In this document: positions 1-11,567 of the stretch, in pieces
Position numbering within the stretch: position 1 is the first letter of the stretch
Layout of the letters: every line of letters starts with the position of its first letter
Assembly: GCA_019009955.1 (NCBI GenBank)
Contig: CM032228.1
Span: 208,734,001 to 208,798,000, forward strand
DNA: 64,000 bases
Origin: Riptortus pedestris
Lineage: Eukaryota; Arthropoda; Insecta; Hemiptera; Alydidae
Direction: 5' to 3'
Made by a program: the position numbers and the translations under genes
The notes under the pieces: generated by a model
What the model was told of the DNA's origin: nothing
What the model saw: the letters and a program-made list of their open reading frames with translations, nothing else
Databases searched by the model: none

Positions 1-1305
1 TGAACCAACTAAGATGACTTTGAGGAAAATATGAAATTTCAAAGAAACATAAATATAAATGCTGCGCCTAATTAATAACCTCATTTTCTTGAAGTAACTC
101 ACATTGAATTACAAGGGCAAACCCAAAAGGAAGTCAGTTTTGCCTTCTTTTAGTTATTTCTCTTGACTATCCCACTCATTTGGACATGAAGACAAATTAT
201 AATAGGTGATATCTTGGATAGCGTCGATTTCTCGATCCATTCCTAGAATATAGAATTTTAGACTCTTCTAAAATTGATAGGGTGCTAATTGTGTTTATTG
301 TTTTCATGTCGTCCTCGTTTCTCACACACATGCTTTCCTATACAGCATAATTAGTGAGGAAATATAAAAAAACAAGGCAAGCGATGCTTGGATAACTGCG
401 GACTGATAATTATTATTTCATAATGCCTCAGCAAAATACTTGAATTGTCTTGAAACCTGGGATCTCGAAAGCCAGTGAGAATCCATTGAATAATAATAAA
501 GCAAGAAATAACCCGCATTTATTAGAATTTACAGGTGCGATTTCCTGACTTTGTATATTATCCATAAAATAAAAAAAAAAAACAATCACCCATTATTAAA
601 GCTCTATGCTAGTAAGGGATTAAAAATAAACTATTCACTATTTCAAGTTTTCGTGCAGCAAGGTGAATTCTCGTATGACATCAGTACTCTTAATCAATAA
701 ATATAAAAGCATTTTTTTTGTCAGGAGCTTAGGGAAGAAGGAAAATCCAGGAGTTTGTGCATCAACAAAAGCTGAACTATTCTTCAATATGGTCGAAAGA
801 CAAAATATTAAGTTAATGGAAAGATATGAGTGGAACTTCTAGCTTTTCCGTTTCATGCCAGGGTCATTTCGCTTCTTTAACAATTATTTAAGTTTGTCAT
901 CAAAAGAAATGTTGTACTGCAATTCATGTTGCATTATTTTCTCCCTTCAGTTAACCAAGACTACTAATGTGATTCCACTTAAAGCAACTATCACTTAACA
1001 TCTTATTCCCTGCATAAATTTCAAGTTATGTTCACATACGTTTCTTCAACAGGAGAAATAGGGAGAACGGCATTTCACTTGGGCACATGAGAAGTATACT
1101 CAGTACACAGCAATTGCGAAGTTCTAACTTATATTAATTAAAATGAAGAATAATTGCTGATGTTCAGGTTGTTGAAAACTAAATTTTTATCAATTTTCTA
1201 AAATTTGAAATTGCACGATTTAAAAGTTCAGGTTAGTAATGCAATTAAAGTCTTATTCACACACTAAACATAATAGTCATGGAGGCTCTATTCCTACAAG
1301 GACAA
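1..1305. other. AT-rich non-coding stretch
   Basis: No exon-like open frame, RNA gene or recognised repeat was seen on either strand. The sequence is strongly AT-rich with short A and T runs. It lies downstream of the minus-strand SR protein gene and could be intergenic or intronic. Confidence 0.5.
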
Positions 1306-1432
1306 TACAAATTTATTTAGTGAAGAACTCTTGAAAAAAAAAAAAAAAAAAGCCTTAGTCCCAACCTGGCTGGAAAGGGAAGGTAACCTTTAGATCACAT
1401 GTCCCGATGAGCATAGTGGTATAACATTAATT
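1306..1432 (+). mobile_element. tRNA-Leu-like SINE, 3' half
   Basis: The block reads as the SINE body without its tRNA-like head: an AATTTATTTAGTGAAGAACTC segment, an expanded A run (about 1334-1351), then CCTTAGTCCCAACCTGGCTGG and the GGTAACC...CCCGATGAGCATAGT tail. The complete copy at 62873-63097 shows the same order. It is 5'-truncated. Confidence 0.7.
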
Positions 1433-3241
1433 GCACTTATTTGATTTTAAAAGTATTAAAAGACTGAAAGGGTTCTAGTTGATGAAATGTTCTAGTTTGA
1501 CAGTTGATACCACCCACTGAATTATTTTACTCTTATCTTCTATGGTTTTATACTATTTTTTTTACACAAAAATGTGTGTAATAAACTAAAACAAATTGAA
1601 CAGGTGCACACCAAATTTTTACATGGTTTGACTATGAGATCATTTTTAATACACAGTAATATAATGCCAATGATCAATATCAATGATCTGTTAATACAAA
1701 AATACTGAGTAAGAATAACAATAAACAATATTAGACAATGTCATTTTCATAGCATGGCAAAATTGGCATGCACACGTTTAATTAATTAGTTTATTTAAAA
1801 AAACGTATATTTTTAAAGAAATTGAAAATTTTTATAAATTTTTAAATTATTCCTTTTACGAGCATGGCCTTGTTACGAGCATAATTAAACTAAGCTTCTA
1901 AAAATCAGAATAAAATGGTGCAGGTTTCAGCCTCTTATGTCATAAACTAGAGTCAATCATAAATAAATATTTCAAAACTCAGTAAAATTAGTGGAATTTT
2001 AGGATAATCAATAGTTCAAAAAATGAAGTATCCACAGACAACAGAATACAAACAGAAAACAGAATTTTTTCATTTCTCTTAGTAGACAGAAAAGGAAATA
2101 ATTACAACAATAAACTGTTATTATTTTAAACAGCTTAATAGCATTGATGAATTTTACGTGAAATGAGCTCTTTTCAATGGGGAAAGGGGAGGGAGATTTG
2201 GGAGGGGGGAGGTGTTATAAAAGTAGTAAACCATACTTTCATAAAACACTTATTGTTTTTACAGATCGTTTGACTTTTGGATAATCTTGGCATTATACCA
2301 AAGGAAAAGTTAGTGAGATTTGTTAGAAGGAATATTAAATTTCTGGCTCTTTCCCTATATAAAAATGAAAAAGTAGTTAATCATTCACTATACACAACCT
2401 CTCATTTCGTTGTTAGTATAATAACTGACTTTCATTGTATATATGTTTTATATCTTAAGACCCCTTGTTTAACTACACAATCGGGCATTTTTTTAAAATT
2501 TCATTTTGGGGTTAGGAATGATACATACACAATGTCGTGGGATTACAGTAGGCACAACAAATTTTTCTTGCCTCCTTGAGAATGACCATCTCATATTTTT
2601 CAACACACAATACCACTAAGGAAGAACATTCCCTCACCCACTGGGCTTCTTAATATGCCTGTGTAAGTGTAGTTCATACTTATTTTATTTTAAATTAGGT
2701 CATAAAGCTGCTGAGTATAATAACATCGCTAGAAACAGAGACTAAAGCAAAAATCAATTAGTGACTTAATTGTGGTCTCAATATATGGCACCAGAGCAAA
2801 TATTGAAACTATATAAACCTCAGAGCATGAAACTAAAAAGCCTACTGCCTAGATCAATTATAACTTCTAATGTAACAATAGAATTTGTATAGCTTAAAAT
2901 GAATAATCAATAAGTTAAGCTGTTCCCCCAGTTTTGTTCTTCAGTAATAAAAGTAAGTTTCAACATTAATACGAACCCTTTCAAATAATAAAATAAACTT
3001 TTGTTATAAAATTAATTTGCCCAATTGCAAATTTCAATATGTAGAAAATGTCCAACATTAAGGTAAATGATTATCGTCATAAATTAAGGTAAATACCCAT
3101 TACATATTAAGGTTGAAGACAAATTGCGATTTATTTGAAAGATTAATTGTGGAAAAAAGGGCTGCTAGTTTCAGAAAACCCTCTTTCTTAATTCTACTAA
3201 GGACAGCACAGCACTGCTTATTACATGAATAGTAGAAATAC
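1433..3241. other. AT-rich stretch without a supported gene
   Basis: An open frame at 2277-2579 begins at a TTG and lies in AT-rich DNA; its composition and lack of any recognised domain do not support a gene. A G-rich patch (about 2185-2215) is present. Nothing else could be assigned. Confidence 0.45.
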
Positions 3242-3479
3242 CTAATAAACAGTAGTATGTGGACCCTGGCTTATGGGTCCAAAATTTGGTAACGAACCAT
3301 TATTGTGAACTGGAGGCAATAAATTTAGTATAAAATCAATAAAACAAAGGAATGTAATAAATAAATCTGACTGCTCATCAATTCTTTTAACTTGACCATA
3401 GAGAAGCATGGTAGTTCCATGTGGTAATTGGACATTATGGCAATAACGAAGATTGGGATTAATTCTAAACATTAGAAGT
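3242..3479 (-). CDS. Possible terminal exon, unknown protein
   Basis: On the minus strand a pyrimidine-rich acceptor (TTGCTCTTCAACTACAG) precedes an open frame of about 78 codons ending at the TAG at 3242-3244. Its translation contains coding-like stretches such as LPHGTTMLLYGQVKRIDEQS, and ends NFGPISQGPHTTVY. A second acceptor with a branch-like TACTAAA lies inside it, near 3320, so the true exon may be only the last ~24 codons. The middle (FITFLCFIDFIL) reads like translated intron, which favours the shorter version. It lies about 230 bases beyond the SR protein stop on the same strand, but the reading phase does not match the donor at 3710, so it is not simply that gene's last exon. I do not recognise the product. 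Chance open frame remains possible. Confidence 0.27.
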
Positions 3480-3705
3480 CTGTAGTTGAAGAGCAAGCTT
3501 TTTAAAATCTAGAATAGTTGAAAATTAAAAAATAAAATACTCTAATCTCAAGCACTATAAAACTGTGCCCACAAGGATTTGGATGTTTACACTACGAGTA
3601 AGATATCATAAGGAGACGAAGCATATGTTTGAACCATTATTAAAAAAAAAAGAAAAAAAAAAGTATATTAAATAAAGATTGAGATTGATATCAATAGTTG
3701 TGGGG

Positions 3706-4284
3706 TTACCTGAACCTATGAGGCGATCTGCTTCGGAACCTAGGTTCCCTGCTGCTGGAATAACTGCCACCCGAATATGACGGTCGGGAAGGAGGACCGT
3801 CCCTTCCTCCATCTCGATCCCTACTCCTGTAGCTATCGCCTCCAGCAAAGCCGCCTCCCCGGCTACTGCCCCTGAAGCTTCCGCCCCTCCCTCCTCTTCC
3901 TCTGTCGCCCCCTCTCCCTCTGAAACCACCTCCCCTCCCACCCTCATCTCTCCCACCAAATCCACCTCTTCCACCACCACCTCGACCGCCCCCGCCTCTA
4001 CCTCGTCCCCTACCTCTCGAAATTTCCACCCTTAATCTAGCCCCCATTATTTCAGCGTTGTTCATAGCATCACATGCAGCTTCAGCATCTCCACGTTCAG
4101 CATATTCGACAAAGGCAAAACCAGGAGGATTATAAGCAACCCAGACAGAGTTAAGTTTTCCAAACTTCTCAAACTCAAATTCGAGATCTTCCTTCTTGAT
4201 TTCTCCGTCAAGACCACCTACATACACCCTTGTTCCTCCACTTCCACGGCTTCCTCCTCCTCCAGCGCCAAACTCGCCTCTCAT
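3706..4284 (-). CDS. SR-family splicing factor (SRSF3/Rbp1-like), RRM plus RGG/RS tail
   Basis: This 192-residue protein should bind pre-mRNA exonic enhancers and help recruit spliceosome components in the nucleus, the known role of the SRSF3/SRSF7/Rbp1 group. A glycine-rich leader (1-18) is followed by one RRM (about 19-89) with RNP2 VYVGGL at 20-25 and RNP1 PGFAFVEY at 54-61, in the WVAYNPPGFAFVEY context typical of this group. Residues 90-145 are RGG-rich and 146-192 hold RS/RD dipeptides ending RSRSPHRFR. There is no CCHC zinc knuckle, so SRSF3/Rbp1 fits better than SRSF7; the RGG block is longer than in vertebrate SRSF3. The ATG lies directly after a TTTTATTTCAG acceptor, so a 5'UTR intron is likely. 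The stop TAA sits inside a possible GTAACC donor, so an alternative longer C-terminus cannot be excluded. Local GC is far above its surroundings. Family assignment is firm; orthology is not. Confidence 0.9.
   Translation of the reverse strand: MRGEFGAGGGGSRGSGGTRVYVGGLDGEIKKEDLEFEFEKFGKLNSVWVAYNPPGFAFVEYAERGDAEAACDAMNNAEIMGARLRVEISRGRGRGRGGGGRGGGGRGGFGGRDEGGRGGGFRGRGGDRGRGGRGGSFRGSSRGGGFAGGDSYRSRDRDGGRDGPPSRPSYSGGSYSSSREPRFRSRSPHRFR
3709..3711 (-). other. Possible splice donor overlapping the SR protein stop
   Basis: The coding end reads CGATTCAG then GTAACCCC. CAG/GTAACC is an acceptable 5' splice site, and if used it removes the TAA stop. Joining to the acceptor near 3320 would give only a few extra residues before a new stop. 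It is seen in sequence; use is inferred. Confidence 0.3.
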
Positions 4285-4296
4285 CTGAAATAAAAT
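4285..4296 (-). other. 3' splice acceptor before the SR protein start codon
   Basis: The minus strand reads TTTTATTTCAG immediately before ATGAGAGG. A pyrimidine tract plus CAG at this point implies an intron upstream, most simply in the 5' untranslated region. The matching upstream exon was not identified in 4297-5990. Confidence 0.6.
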
Positions 4297-5689
4297 TACT
4301 CTTTAATATCTCAGTAATAAAATTAATCTTGATTATATAGTACAATCAGTACATAAATTGAAAGGTATGATTTTATAAATATTGTAGAAATCCTAAATAC
4401 AAACTGATGTCAATGGCTACACAAACCTTACTCAATAAGAGCTCAGGCAAACTAGATTGTATAGCATAGCACACTTATCAATGCTTCTCGCAAAGTAAAG
4501 GTGCATAGAGCTACTCAATTTCCCAAAAATGCTGATTGAATTACAAATGGATACAAGTCCAAACTTGTACACTTGTTGGATACAAGTCTAGTAAAGTAGT
4601 TAATAACATAAACCATTAAAACCATCCCCACTCCTCTAGAGGACAACAGGATAAAATTATTCTTCCTATATGTGGAAGTCCTTCAAAGAACATAATTCTT
4701 CTTGAGCTAACTACCTCTTAGATTTGTTAGAAATTTGATTTTTAGTGAAAAGGATAAGAAAAAATTGAATTTTGAATGTACATAAATCTTGAGGTCATAC
4801 TCAAAGTCATATTCTTTTTTTCTATTTTATATCTATTAGTTATTTATTGTTATATGTTGTGGAACTTAAAATTAATATAAATTAAAATAAATATTATTGT
4901 GACTTGTTGAAAAAACAAGAGTTTCATAAAAATCATCAACATTTTCATTGAATACTATTAAAAGAGCTGTCAAGTTTTGAAGTTAGAAAAGGAAAATTAT
5001 ATTTAAGCAGATTTCTAAAATCTACAACAAACTGCTGAATATAGGTCAGTCCTAATGTTCAGAACAAGAGGACCTGTTGAGATAGAGAATTTGGGAAAAG
5101 ATCATAGTGACAATCAACTTTTATGAACATAAGATTGTTACCAGGTTAAGGACAATGGTGGTTCCATAAACAGAAAGCGGATAAAGATTAAAATGTTGAT
5201 GTATAATATAACTCCTAGACAAAAATAAATATCACATGAAACTGTATAACTATAAGAACCCCCTCCCCCACCCTGCTATAAAGGAAAGTCTACAAGAAAA
5301 AGCAAAAAATATATGATGAATGAAATAAAATAAACAAACTGTTTTGTTGTAGTTCACTGAAAATTATTATAGATGAAAGTAATGTGAACAGTATATCCGT
5401 TAAAAGAACAAAAAATGTTGCAGAACATGATTTAAATAAACATTTCATGACCAACAAAGGCCCTACACATATTACTGCATCTCTAATAGGTAGGGGAAAA
5501 TCTGTGAACTTTTATTTTTACCCTCATTCAACCCCCCACCCCCTTTAATTGATTTCAACCCAAAGTGGAGATGCATAACTAAATGTTACAAAAGTCCTAA
5601 AAATGAAATTTTAACATTCTAAGGTTAGTCGTTTAAGAGTTAAGCGAGATACCTACAGACGTCATGCCGAAACGAGAAATGGATTCACG
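4297..5689. other. AT-rich region upstream of the SR protein exon
   Basis: Probably intron or 5' flank of the minus-strand SR protein gene. I saw no open frame with coding character and no transposon end. Two C-rich patches occur near 5260 and 5535. Confidence 0.4.
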
Positions 5690-5770
5690 AAGGGTCAAAT
5701 TGGACAATTCCGTTGAAATCTGAAAAACCAAAATTGTTCACAATTACAATCTTCCTTTTATTTATACAGG
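5690..5770 (+). repeat. Short dispersed repeat, copy 1
   Basis: The segment with GGGTCAAATTGGACAATTCC, then AATCTGAAAAACCAAAATTG and a TACA-GGAA end, is matched at about 33175-33255 (GGGTCAAAACTAGTAAGTCC, AATCTGAAAACCTAAAACTT, TACAAGGAA). About 80 bases align with many changes. The family is not identified. Confidence 0.5.
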
Positions 5771-5968
5771 GAAGTCAAAAAAGTATCAATAATACACAAT
5801 TTGAACATTTTAAAGAGTTAGTCAAATAGAATACGAATACATTTTTAACATACAGAAAAATTCAATATTTTTATTATCTACTGAATTAAGAATACAATTT
5901 TGACATGTGCCAAGTATGTGCCGGATCACGATAAGTATCATAGGCGGGAACAAGTGATTTACTTCTTT

Positions 5969-5972
<4 letters not shown>

Positions 5973-6002
<30 letters not shown>
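5973..6002 (+). repeat. A30 homopolymer
   Basis: An uninterrupted run of about 30 A residues directly precedes the recognisable mariner coding remnant. Mariner elements have no poly(A), so it marks an unrelated expansion or a deletion junction. Confidence 0.9.
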
Positions 6003-6004
<2 letters not shown>

Positions 6005-6006
<2 letters not shown>

Positions 6007-6921
6007 CAGAGAGGCACATCTTATTGCTTCTAGAAGCAGATGATAAGGATGCTTTAAATGAGAGAAGTTGTCAGGAGTAGTTTCAAAAGTTTAAAAATGA
6101 TGAATTTGACGTGGAGGACAAAGAACGCAATGGAAGGCAGAAAGTGTATGAAGACATGGAATAGGCAGTATTATTGGAGGAATATTCGTCCCGAATGAAA
6201 AAAGAATTAGAAATTACATAACAAGTGACTCAACAAGCAATTTCATTGTTTAAAATCATTGGGAATGATTCAAGAACAAGGGAATCGAATTACATATGAA
6301 ATAAAAGCAGAGGAATTAAATGCCATCCACGGCGAGTGAAATACTGTTTGCCAAGCATAAAAAAAAAATTGTTTGTTGAATCGTATAGTCACGGGTGACA
6401 AAATATGACCCACTAAGACAACCCAAATATGAATATTCATGGGAAAAACTCATGCAGTGTATTTGGAGGGATCAGCTTGGTGTCGTGTATTATGAACTGT
6501 ATGAAACCACTACTGGAGCTCCCTACCAAACACAATTAATGAGATTGAGTCGGGCACTCAAGGAAAAACCCATTACTACTCCAGACAAGATAAAATTAGT
6601 TTCCTACACAATAATGCTCATCCACATGTTGCAGCGCCAGTAAAAACATATTTGGAAACACTCAAGTTGGAAGCCCCTTCTGATTATCTATAACCTGGCA
6701 CATGGTCTATCTGAGCAGCACTTCAGTATCATATGAAGATACTAAAATGTGGGTAGATATGTGTATAACATCAAAGATTAAGAGTTGTCGTGATAACTGA
6801 ATACTGCCAGAAAGATGAGGAAAAGTAGTGACAAATGAAAGAAAATACTTTGAATAAAAATTATGTACCAATAAATTATTATTTTTCTATAAAAAATCGC
6901 AGAAACTTATTTGTACACCTA
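6005..6921 (+). pseudogene. Decayed mariner transposase (copy 1)
   Basis: The plus strand reads as a mariner (Tc1/mariner, DDD class) transposase broken by stops and frameshifts. N-terminal blocks KDALNERSCQE, KNDEFDVEDKERNGR and KKELEIT.QVTQQAIS match the helix-turn-helix region. The first catalytic stretch near 6380-6405 reads IV-TGD-K. The open frame 6395-6643 carries MQCIWRDQLGVVYYELYET and QTQLMRLSRALKEKP, typical mariner core. Further on, frames with VAAPVKTYLETLKLEA and SEQHFSIIYEDTK complete the C-terminus. The right end (near 6900-6921), read in reverse, is GGTGTACAAATAAGTTTCTG, a mariner-type terminal repeat. A matching left repeat was not found, so the element is 5'-truncated or eroded. 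It cannot make active protein. Confidence 0.9.
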
Positions 6922-7338
6922 ATACATATCACTGTAATTGCCGTAACAAATAGGAAAATTCTAAATAAATAATCAGACCTGGGTGCATATAATAATAAAT
7001 TAACTTCTTATCCCCAAGTTGATTTCAAATTTGCTATGTTGCTAAAATTTCTTTTCTTTGTTTGTAATTTTTGTTATATTTTTATTTAAAATTATACTTA
7101 TATATGGGCACTCATTTACTTGTTCCTTGGGGTTCAGATAAGTCATGTCAGTTAAGGAATTATAATTATATTTCAGCACTCATTTACTTATTCCATGGGG
7201 TTCAGGGACGCCATGTTAGTTAAGGAATAATTTGTCTTAATACAATTGGTAAACCTAGACTTGTGGATTTAATTCCACTGTTAGCAACAGAAATTTATTT
7301 AATGGCAAACTCCCTTAATGCCTCCCAAGACTAGAAAA
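6922..7338. other. AT-rich spacer with a degenerate direct duplication
   Basis: Two segments about 70 bases apart share CACTCATTTACTTRTTCC-TGGGGTTCAG and GTTAAGGAAT (about 7108-7164 and 7175-7230), an old local duplication. The end (from about 7285) shows a worn SINE body fragment (AATTTATTTAATGGCAAACTC) running into the next element. Confidence 0.5.
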
Positions 7339-7919
7339 GTCTGTCACGCAGGGGCTGCGTAAACTAAGCAGATTTCCAATGTGAAGTTTTACAATTGAGA
7401 AATCTACAGACTAATAACAGTACTAGTAAAAAATCTCTAAACCTATTCACCAGGGACGAAGTTACGGAAACGGCCGCACTAATTCTCGGCGTAAAGTCCC
7501 GAACATAGCCGACCCCACACACGATACAAATGCAAATATCTCGGTTAATATTCAAGAGAGAGAATAAATGTATAGAGCAACATTTATACTAAATTTAATT
7601 TGCAATAAGATTGGTTCTATACGATTTTTTGATCAGACATATAGTAACAAAGACATTTTGAGGGGCTCGGGTTGGCCGTGCGAGTTAGGGCGTTGGTCCT
7701 AATCTCCCATGGCAGACCTAGAGTGGCGGGTTCGAATCCCGCCCTGGGCAGTGGGAATTTATTTAATGACAGCCTCATTAAATAAACTCCTTAGGCCCAC
7801 CCTGGCTAGAAAAGGATGGTAACCTGTAGATAACCCGTCCCGAGTAGCCTAGTTCCATAAAGTGGACGTAATATATATATATATATATAAAAAAAATTTG
7901 AATTTTCGAAAATCTCCCC

Positions 7920-7956
<37 letters not shown>

Positions 7957-7974
7957 AACTATTAATACCATTTT
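7339..7974 (+). mobile_element. Helitron-like element, 5' module A, split by a SINE
   Basis: It starts GTCTGTCACGCAGGGGCTGC with the AAGCAGATTTCC subterminal repeat, then the module-A text (CCTATTCACCAGGGACGAAG, ACGGCCGCAC) and the family core (TGCAAATATCTCGGTTAATA). A SINE interrupts it at 7662-7896; the core resumes TTTGAATTTTCGAAAATC and ends in a (TA)n tract, with the 3' hairpin missing. Confidence 0.85.
7662..7896 (+). mobile_element. tRNA-Leu-like SINE, complete, with target duplication
   Basis: The head has an A-box-like GTTGGCCGTGCGAGTTAGG and a B box GGGTTCGAATCCC, with a type II (long variable arm) tRNA layout and a TAA in the anticodon position, so it looks tRNA-Leu derived. The body carries GGAATTTATTTAATGACAGC, CCTGGCTAGAAAAGGATGG and TAACCTGTAGATAACCCGTC, ending AGTGGACGTAAT plus (TA)n and A8. 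TTTGA flanks it on both sides (7657-7661 and 7897-7901), an insertion duplication inside the Helitron-like element. Confidence 0.88.
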
Positions 7975-7976
7975 TT

Positions 7977-8400
7977 CCCTCAGGGGCTGCAAAAACTAAG
8001 CAGATTTCCCAAGTGTTGGTAAAACACTTGTGATCTAATATCACCATGTATTCCTTATTTATATTAAAAAAAAACATGAATAGAAGGGGGGGGGTTACTG
8101 AAGGGAGAAAACAAGAAAGTATGTATAACTCGCTTAATATTTGAGTTACCAAAAAATGCATAGAACAAAAATTGTAGAAAATCTGAAGTTTAAATAGGGT
8201 GGTTCTATAACATTTTATGATCACTCATAATAACGAAGATATTTTGAATTTTCTAATTCCCCCTGCTCTAAACCACCATTGTTCTAGGTCTGATTTCAGC
8301 CAATAACACAGATGATCTTTAGTGTTGACTGAAACGGCTAAATACCGAGTATGGTATAGATCGAATAACATTTTCGAGTAAAGAAAAAAAAAATCTTAAT
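7977..8400 (+). mobile_element. Helitron-like element, 5' module C
   Basis: It opens CCCTCAGGGGCTGCAAAAAC with TAAGCAGATTTCCCAAGTG, then a body that differs from modules A and B (AATATTTGAGTTACCAAAAA) and a divergent middle (GGCTAAATACCGAGTATGGT). Related middles occur near 20095 and 63240. No 3' hairpin is left. Confidence 0.7.
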
Positions 8401-8905
8401 TGATGGCATCATCCATCAAATGACTAATTTGGATGTGTCTCAGTAAGTAATAATTCACTGAAAACCATGTTTGGTATTTTACCTTGTAATGAAATGGTTC
8501 ATGATATAACAGATTATAGTTAATATGACATGAGTAAGAGGGGGAGGGGGTTACTAATGGCTGAAAACTAAAATATGGAAATATGTCGGTTAGTATTCAA
8601 TATAGAGAAAACGTATATACCAACATTACATTTGCAATAAAATTGATTCTATAGAATTTTTCGATCCGATGCATAACAACAGAGATATTTCAAAATTTGA
8701 ATATTCCCTCCGCAATGGTTGAAATCGGAGCAAGTGTGGGTGGGGAAACCAATATTCCAAATATCTCCGCTTTTATAAGTGGATAAAAATATTGTATGAC
8801 AAATCTTATTGCAAATTTCCTTTTTTAGTTGTTTAATACATTTTCTTCTTCAACTGGAATACTAAATGATATTTTTATTTTTTAGATTTCAGCCTTCACT
8901 AAAGC
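8401..8905. mobile_element. Helitron-like fragments, one plus and one minus
   Basis: Plus-strand module-B and core text runs 8401-8735 (AATATGACATGAGTAAGAGG, ATTTTTCGATCCGATGCATA). From about 8736 the core appears in minus orientation (CCAATATTCCAAATATCTCC), closely matching 17010-17045. Neither has intact ends. Confidence 0.65.
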
Positions 8906-8938
8906 CCTACTTCTGCAATAAGTCAATATATCTCAAAA

Positions 8939-9498
8939 GTCCCTCACACAGGGGATGTGTTAACTAAGCAGATTTCCCAAGTGCATCATGTATTTTCATT
9001 TATCTCAAAATGTAGAAGTTCAATGAGAATATTATTGGGTATCTAGGCTTCAAATCCAACAGTTTATCGTTAATATGACATGAGTACTATTGGAGATTTA
9101 AAAAAGACGGAAAACTCAAAACATGCAAATATCTCAGTTAATAATCAAGATAATGAAAAAATTTACATTAGATTTATAAAACATTACATTTTCAATAAGA
9201 TTGTTTCTATACAATTTTTCGACTAGATGCATAGCAATGGAGATATTTCGAATTATCCCCTCTAAGCCTCTGCCCGCTCCCATTGGTCTGATTTTAGCTG
9301 TTAATGAACTTGATCTTCACTTTGACATATAACGTTTAAAAAACGAGTTTGGCCACAATCAGACAAAAATTGCAACCGCTAGAGACCTCATTTTCATATA
9401 CATATATATAAGTATTGATGGACATTGGAAGAAATTTTTCTAAAATCGCACCATGAATTAACCTCAACAGCTAATTACCCCTAAGGGAAATCTGCTAA
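8939..9498 (+). mobile_element. Helitron-like element, 5' module B, near complete
   Basis: It starts GTCCCTCACACAGGGGATGT, carries AAGCAGATTTCCCAAGTG, module B (ATTTATCTCAAAATGTAGAA), the core, a short TA tract near 9396-9413 and a 3' end CCCTAAGGGAAATCTGCTAA. The palindrome at the 3' end is slightly damaged. Length about 560 bases. Confidence 0.88.
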
Positions 9499-10235
9499 AA
9501 GTGTAATAAAATAAGAGATTGAATGTGACCAACTGTACCATTACAATGTTTTAATGGAATATCAACATTTCATATTCACCTCTATCCTAAACAATCCACT
9601 TGTTATAACAGCACTTAAGCAGTTTTAAATATTTGGTGATCATAAGGTCACAAAAGTTATGGCATTTTACGATAAAAATAAAAACAAATTATAATGGTAT
9701 ATTATGAGAAACAAGATACAATACACAGCAAATGATTCTTTACAATAGCTAAATCAATAGTCAGGCAATTCGGCAAAAGCAGAGCAAAACAATTATTTTT
9801 AAAACAATAAAGAAAATTAACAAAAGATTCAATTAATCATTAATTAAGATAAAACATTTGTTTTTAGATGACAAAAAATAAAAACAACTTCATGGTTGAC
9901 ATGGCAGTTTCGCTTTATCAGCAAATACAAAAAGGAAATATACATTTCATAATGTAAGAGAGGATTGTACTAAAAGCTGCCACATAACAAAGAACTCTAA
10001 CAGACCTAACTATACACTGTAAGTAGCCAATGAAAAGGCCTTTGTTTTGGAAATGACTAATTCCATTGATAAGTTTCCTAAACAAAATTAGTAAGACGGA
10101 AGTTAAACTCGAAGAACAGTTATTGTTATTTATTAATATTTACTTTTATACGACTATGAGTAATTGGAAGAGATTATCTACAGATTCCCAGTATTTTCTA
10201 TTCGGGGTGGGATTAAGGATTCTATTTGGAGAGGT
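9499..10235. other. AT-rich stretch, nothing assigned
   Basis: The 60-codon frame at 10066-10248 starts at a TTG and runs into a SINE remnant; it is not supported as a gene. No repeats or exon signals were recognised. Confidence 0.45.
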
Positions 10236-10343
10236 CATCATTAAATAAATTCCTACAGTCCATGTGAGACTCAGACCTACAACTCTAGGTTTACTAAGTT
10301 TATCACCAGTGCTTAAACTCACATGGTTAAAGTCAGCTCTAAA
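10236..10343 (-). mobile_element. SINE head fragment, diverged
   Basis: Read on the minus strand it gives ACCATGTGAGTTTAAGCACT, AAACCTAGAGTTGTAGG and AGGAATTTATTTAATGATGA, the order of the SINE head and start of its body. The B box is mutated. Confidence 0.6.
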
Positions 10344-11567
10344 ATCAAGAATACCAGTTCATTGTTGGAATGAAGCTAGCAAACCATTCATTACTCATCT
10401 TGTTTCTTAGAGACATCAATGGAGCATTGTTCAGAATGCTTGTACATGGACTGCCCTTGTTTTCGAATAATCTAAATTACTAAATTCACCAATTTTCATC
10501 AATGCATTCAAATAGAATAAATTAGCTCCGTTATATTCTTTAAAAAACAGAAAATGAACGCTTAATGAGATTTGTAAGCTTGGAACAATAATACTGTTTT
10601 CAAAACAACTCCTGTTTTCATTACTTAAAACGAAACTGATTACAAGACTTTACACGTTCGTAAATATAGTAATAGATTAAGGTGCGAGTAATATAGGTGA
10701 GATCAAATTCAAGTAGTAACTCATGGCTTCCCCCATAGCTTTCTATTTGAAAAACAATTAACTGTGATAATAAAGCATTTATATGTTTCTTTTTAGCCCT
10801 AAAGCAGTCGAAAGAAATTAAATGAAACATTGTGATGAAAATGCATGAATATACCTTTTGAATATAAAGTCAATTGAGGGACCAAGAACTAGTTGTGTAG
10901 ACAAAGCAGCGTCCCAAGAGAAGAGGATCGATTCAAGATGTCTGCCGGCAAGCCGCAAAAATCTCTGCCTCACATATATTTTTCATCAAATAATTAAAAT
11001 TTAAACCTAACTCCCGTCATTTAGGCGTTAAAACTCTTCGCGAGTTTTGATCCAGTAAAATTCCGTTATCCTGTTATCAAGTTGAAATATTCATACCGCT
11101 TGTAGACTAAACTGGCGTAAATATCAATTAATCAAGTTTTAAAGTGGCACATTCCTGTGCTGCTCGTTTAGATTTTCAAGAGGTAAACTACCAAATTACT
11201 GCACTTCATGATTTTCATAGGCAGAAAAATCACAAGGATAATAAAATAATCTTTGAAGGATCTCGAAATATATTTCTAGAGGGTTTTGTTTGAAAGTAAA
11301 TCTCTTTTCAAAAATGTAGACAATTTAAAAGATGATACGCCATTCAGAAAATTAGTTTCAGCATTCTCGTCTGATAGCTTAAGGTGAGCTTATATCCCTG
11401 ATTGTAAGCCGAAATACTTGTCACATCTGAATATAACAGAGGGGTTATTGTTCTGTGGAGGGGAGCCAGTCCTTCCCCAGGTACTAATAATTTACATATG
11501 TGTTCTTTTAAAGTAATGTGTTTATGAACGTGGTTTCTTCTCTTTTGTATGCTATAAAGGAGGCATT
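10344..11567. other. AT-rich stretch, nothing assigned
   Basis: Only short chance frames on both strands. No coding island, transposon end or RNA gene could be supported. Confidence 0.45.

Noticed and set aside
3606..3980. 124-codon minus-strand frame rich in E, G and A
   Set aside because: It overlaps the SR protein in another frame; its composition is the shadow of the RGG codons.
7662..7760. tRNA gene
   Set aside because: The head has A and B boxes but the acceptor stem does not pair and it is joined to a repeated SINE body in many places.
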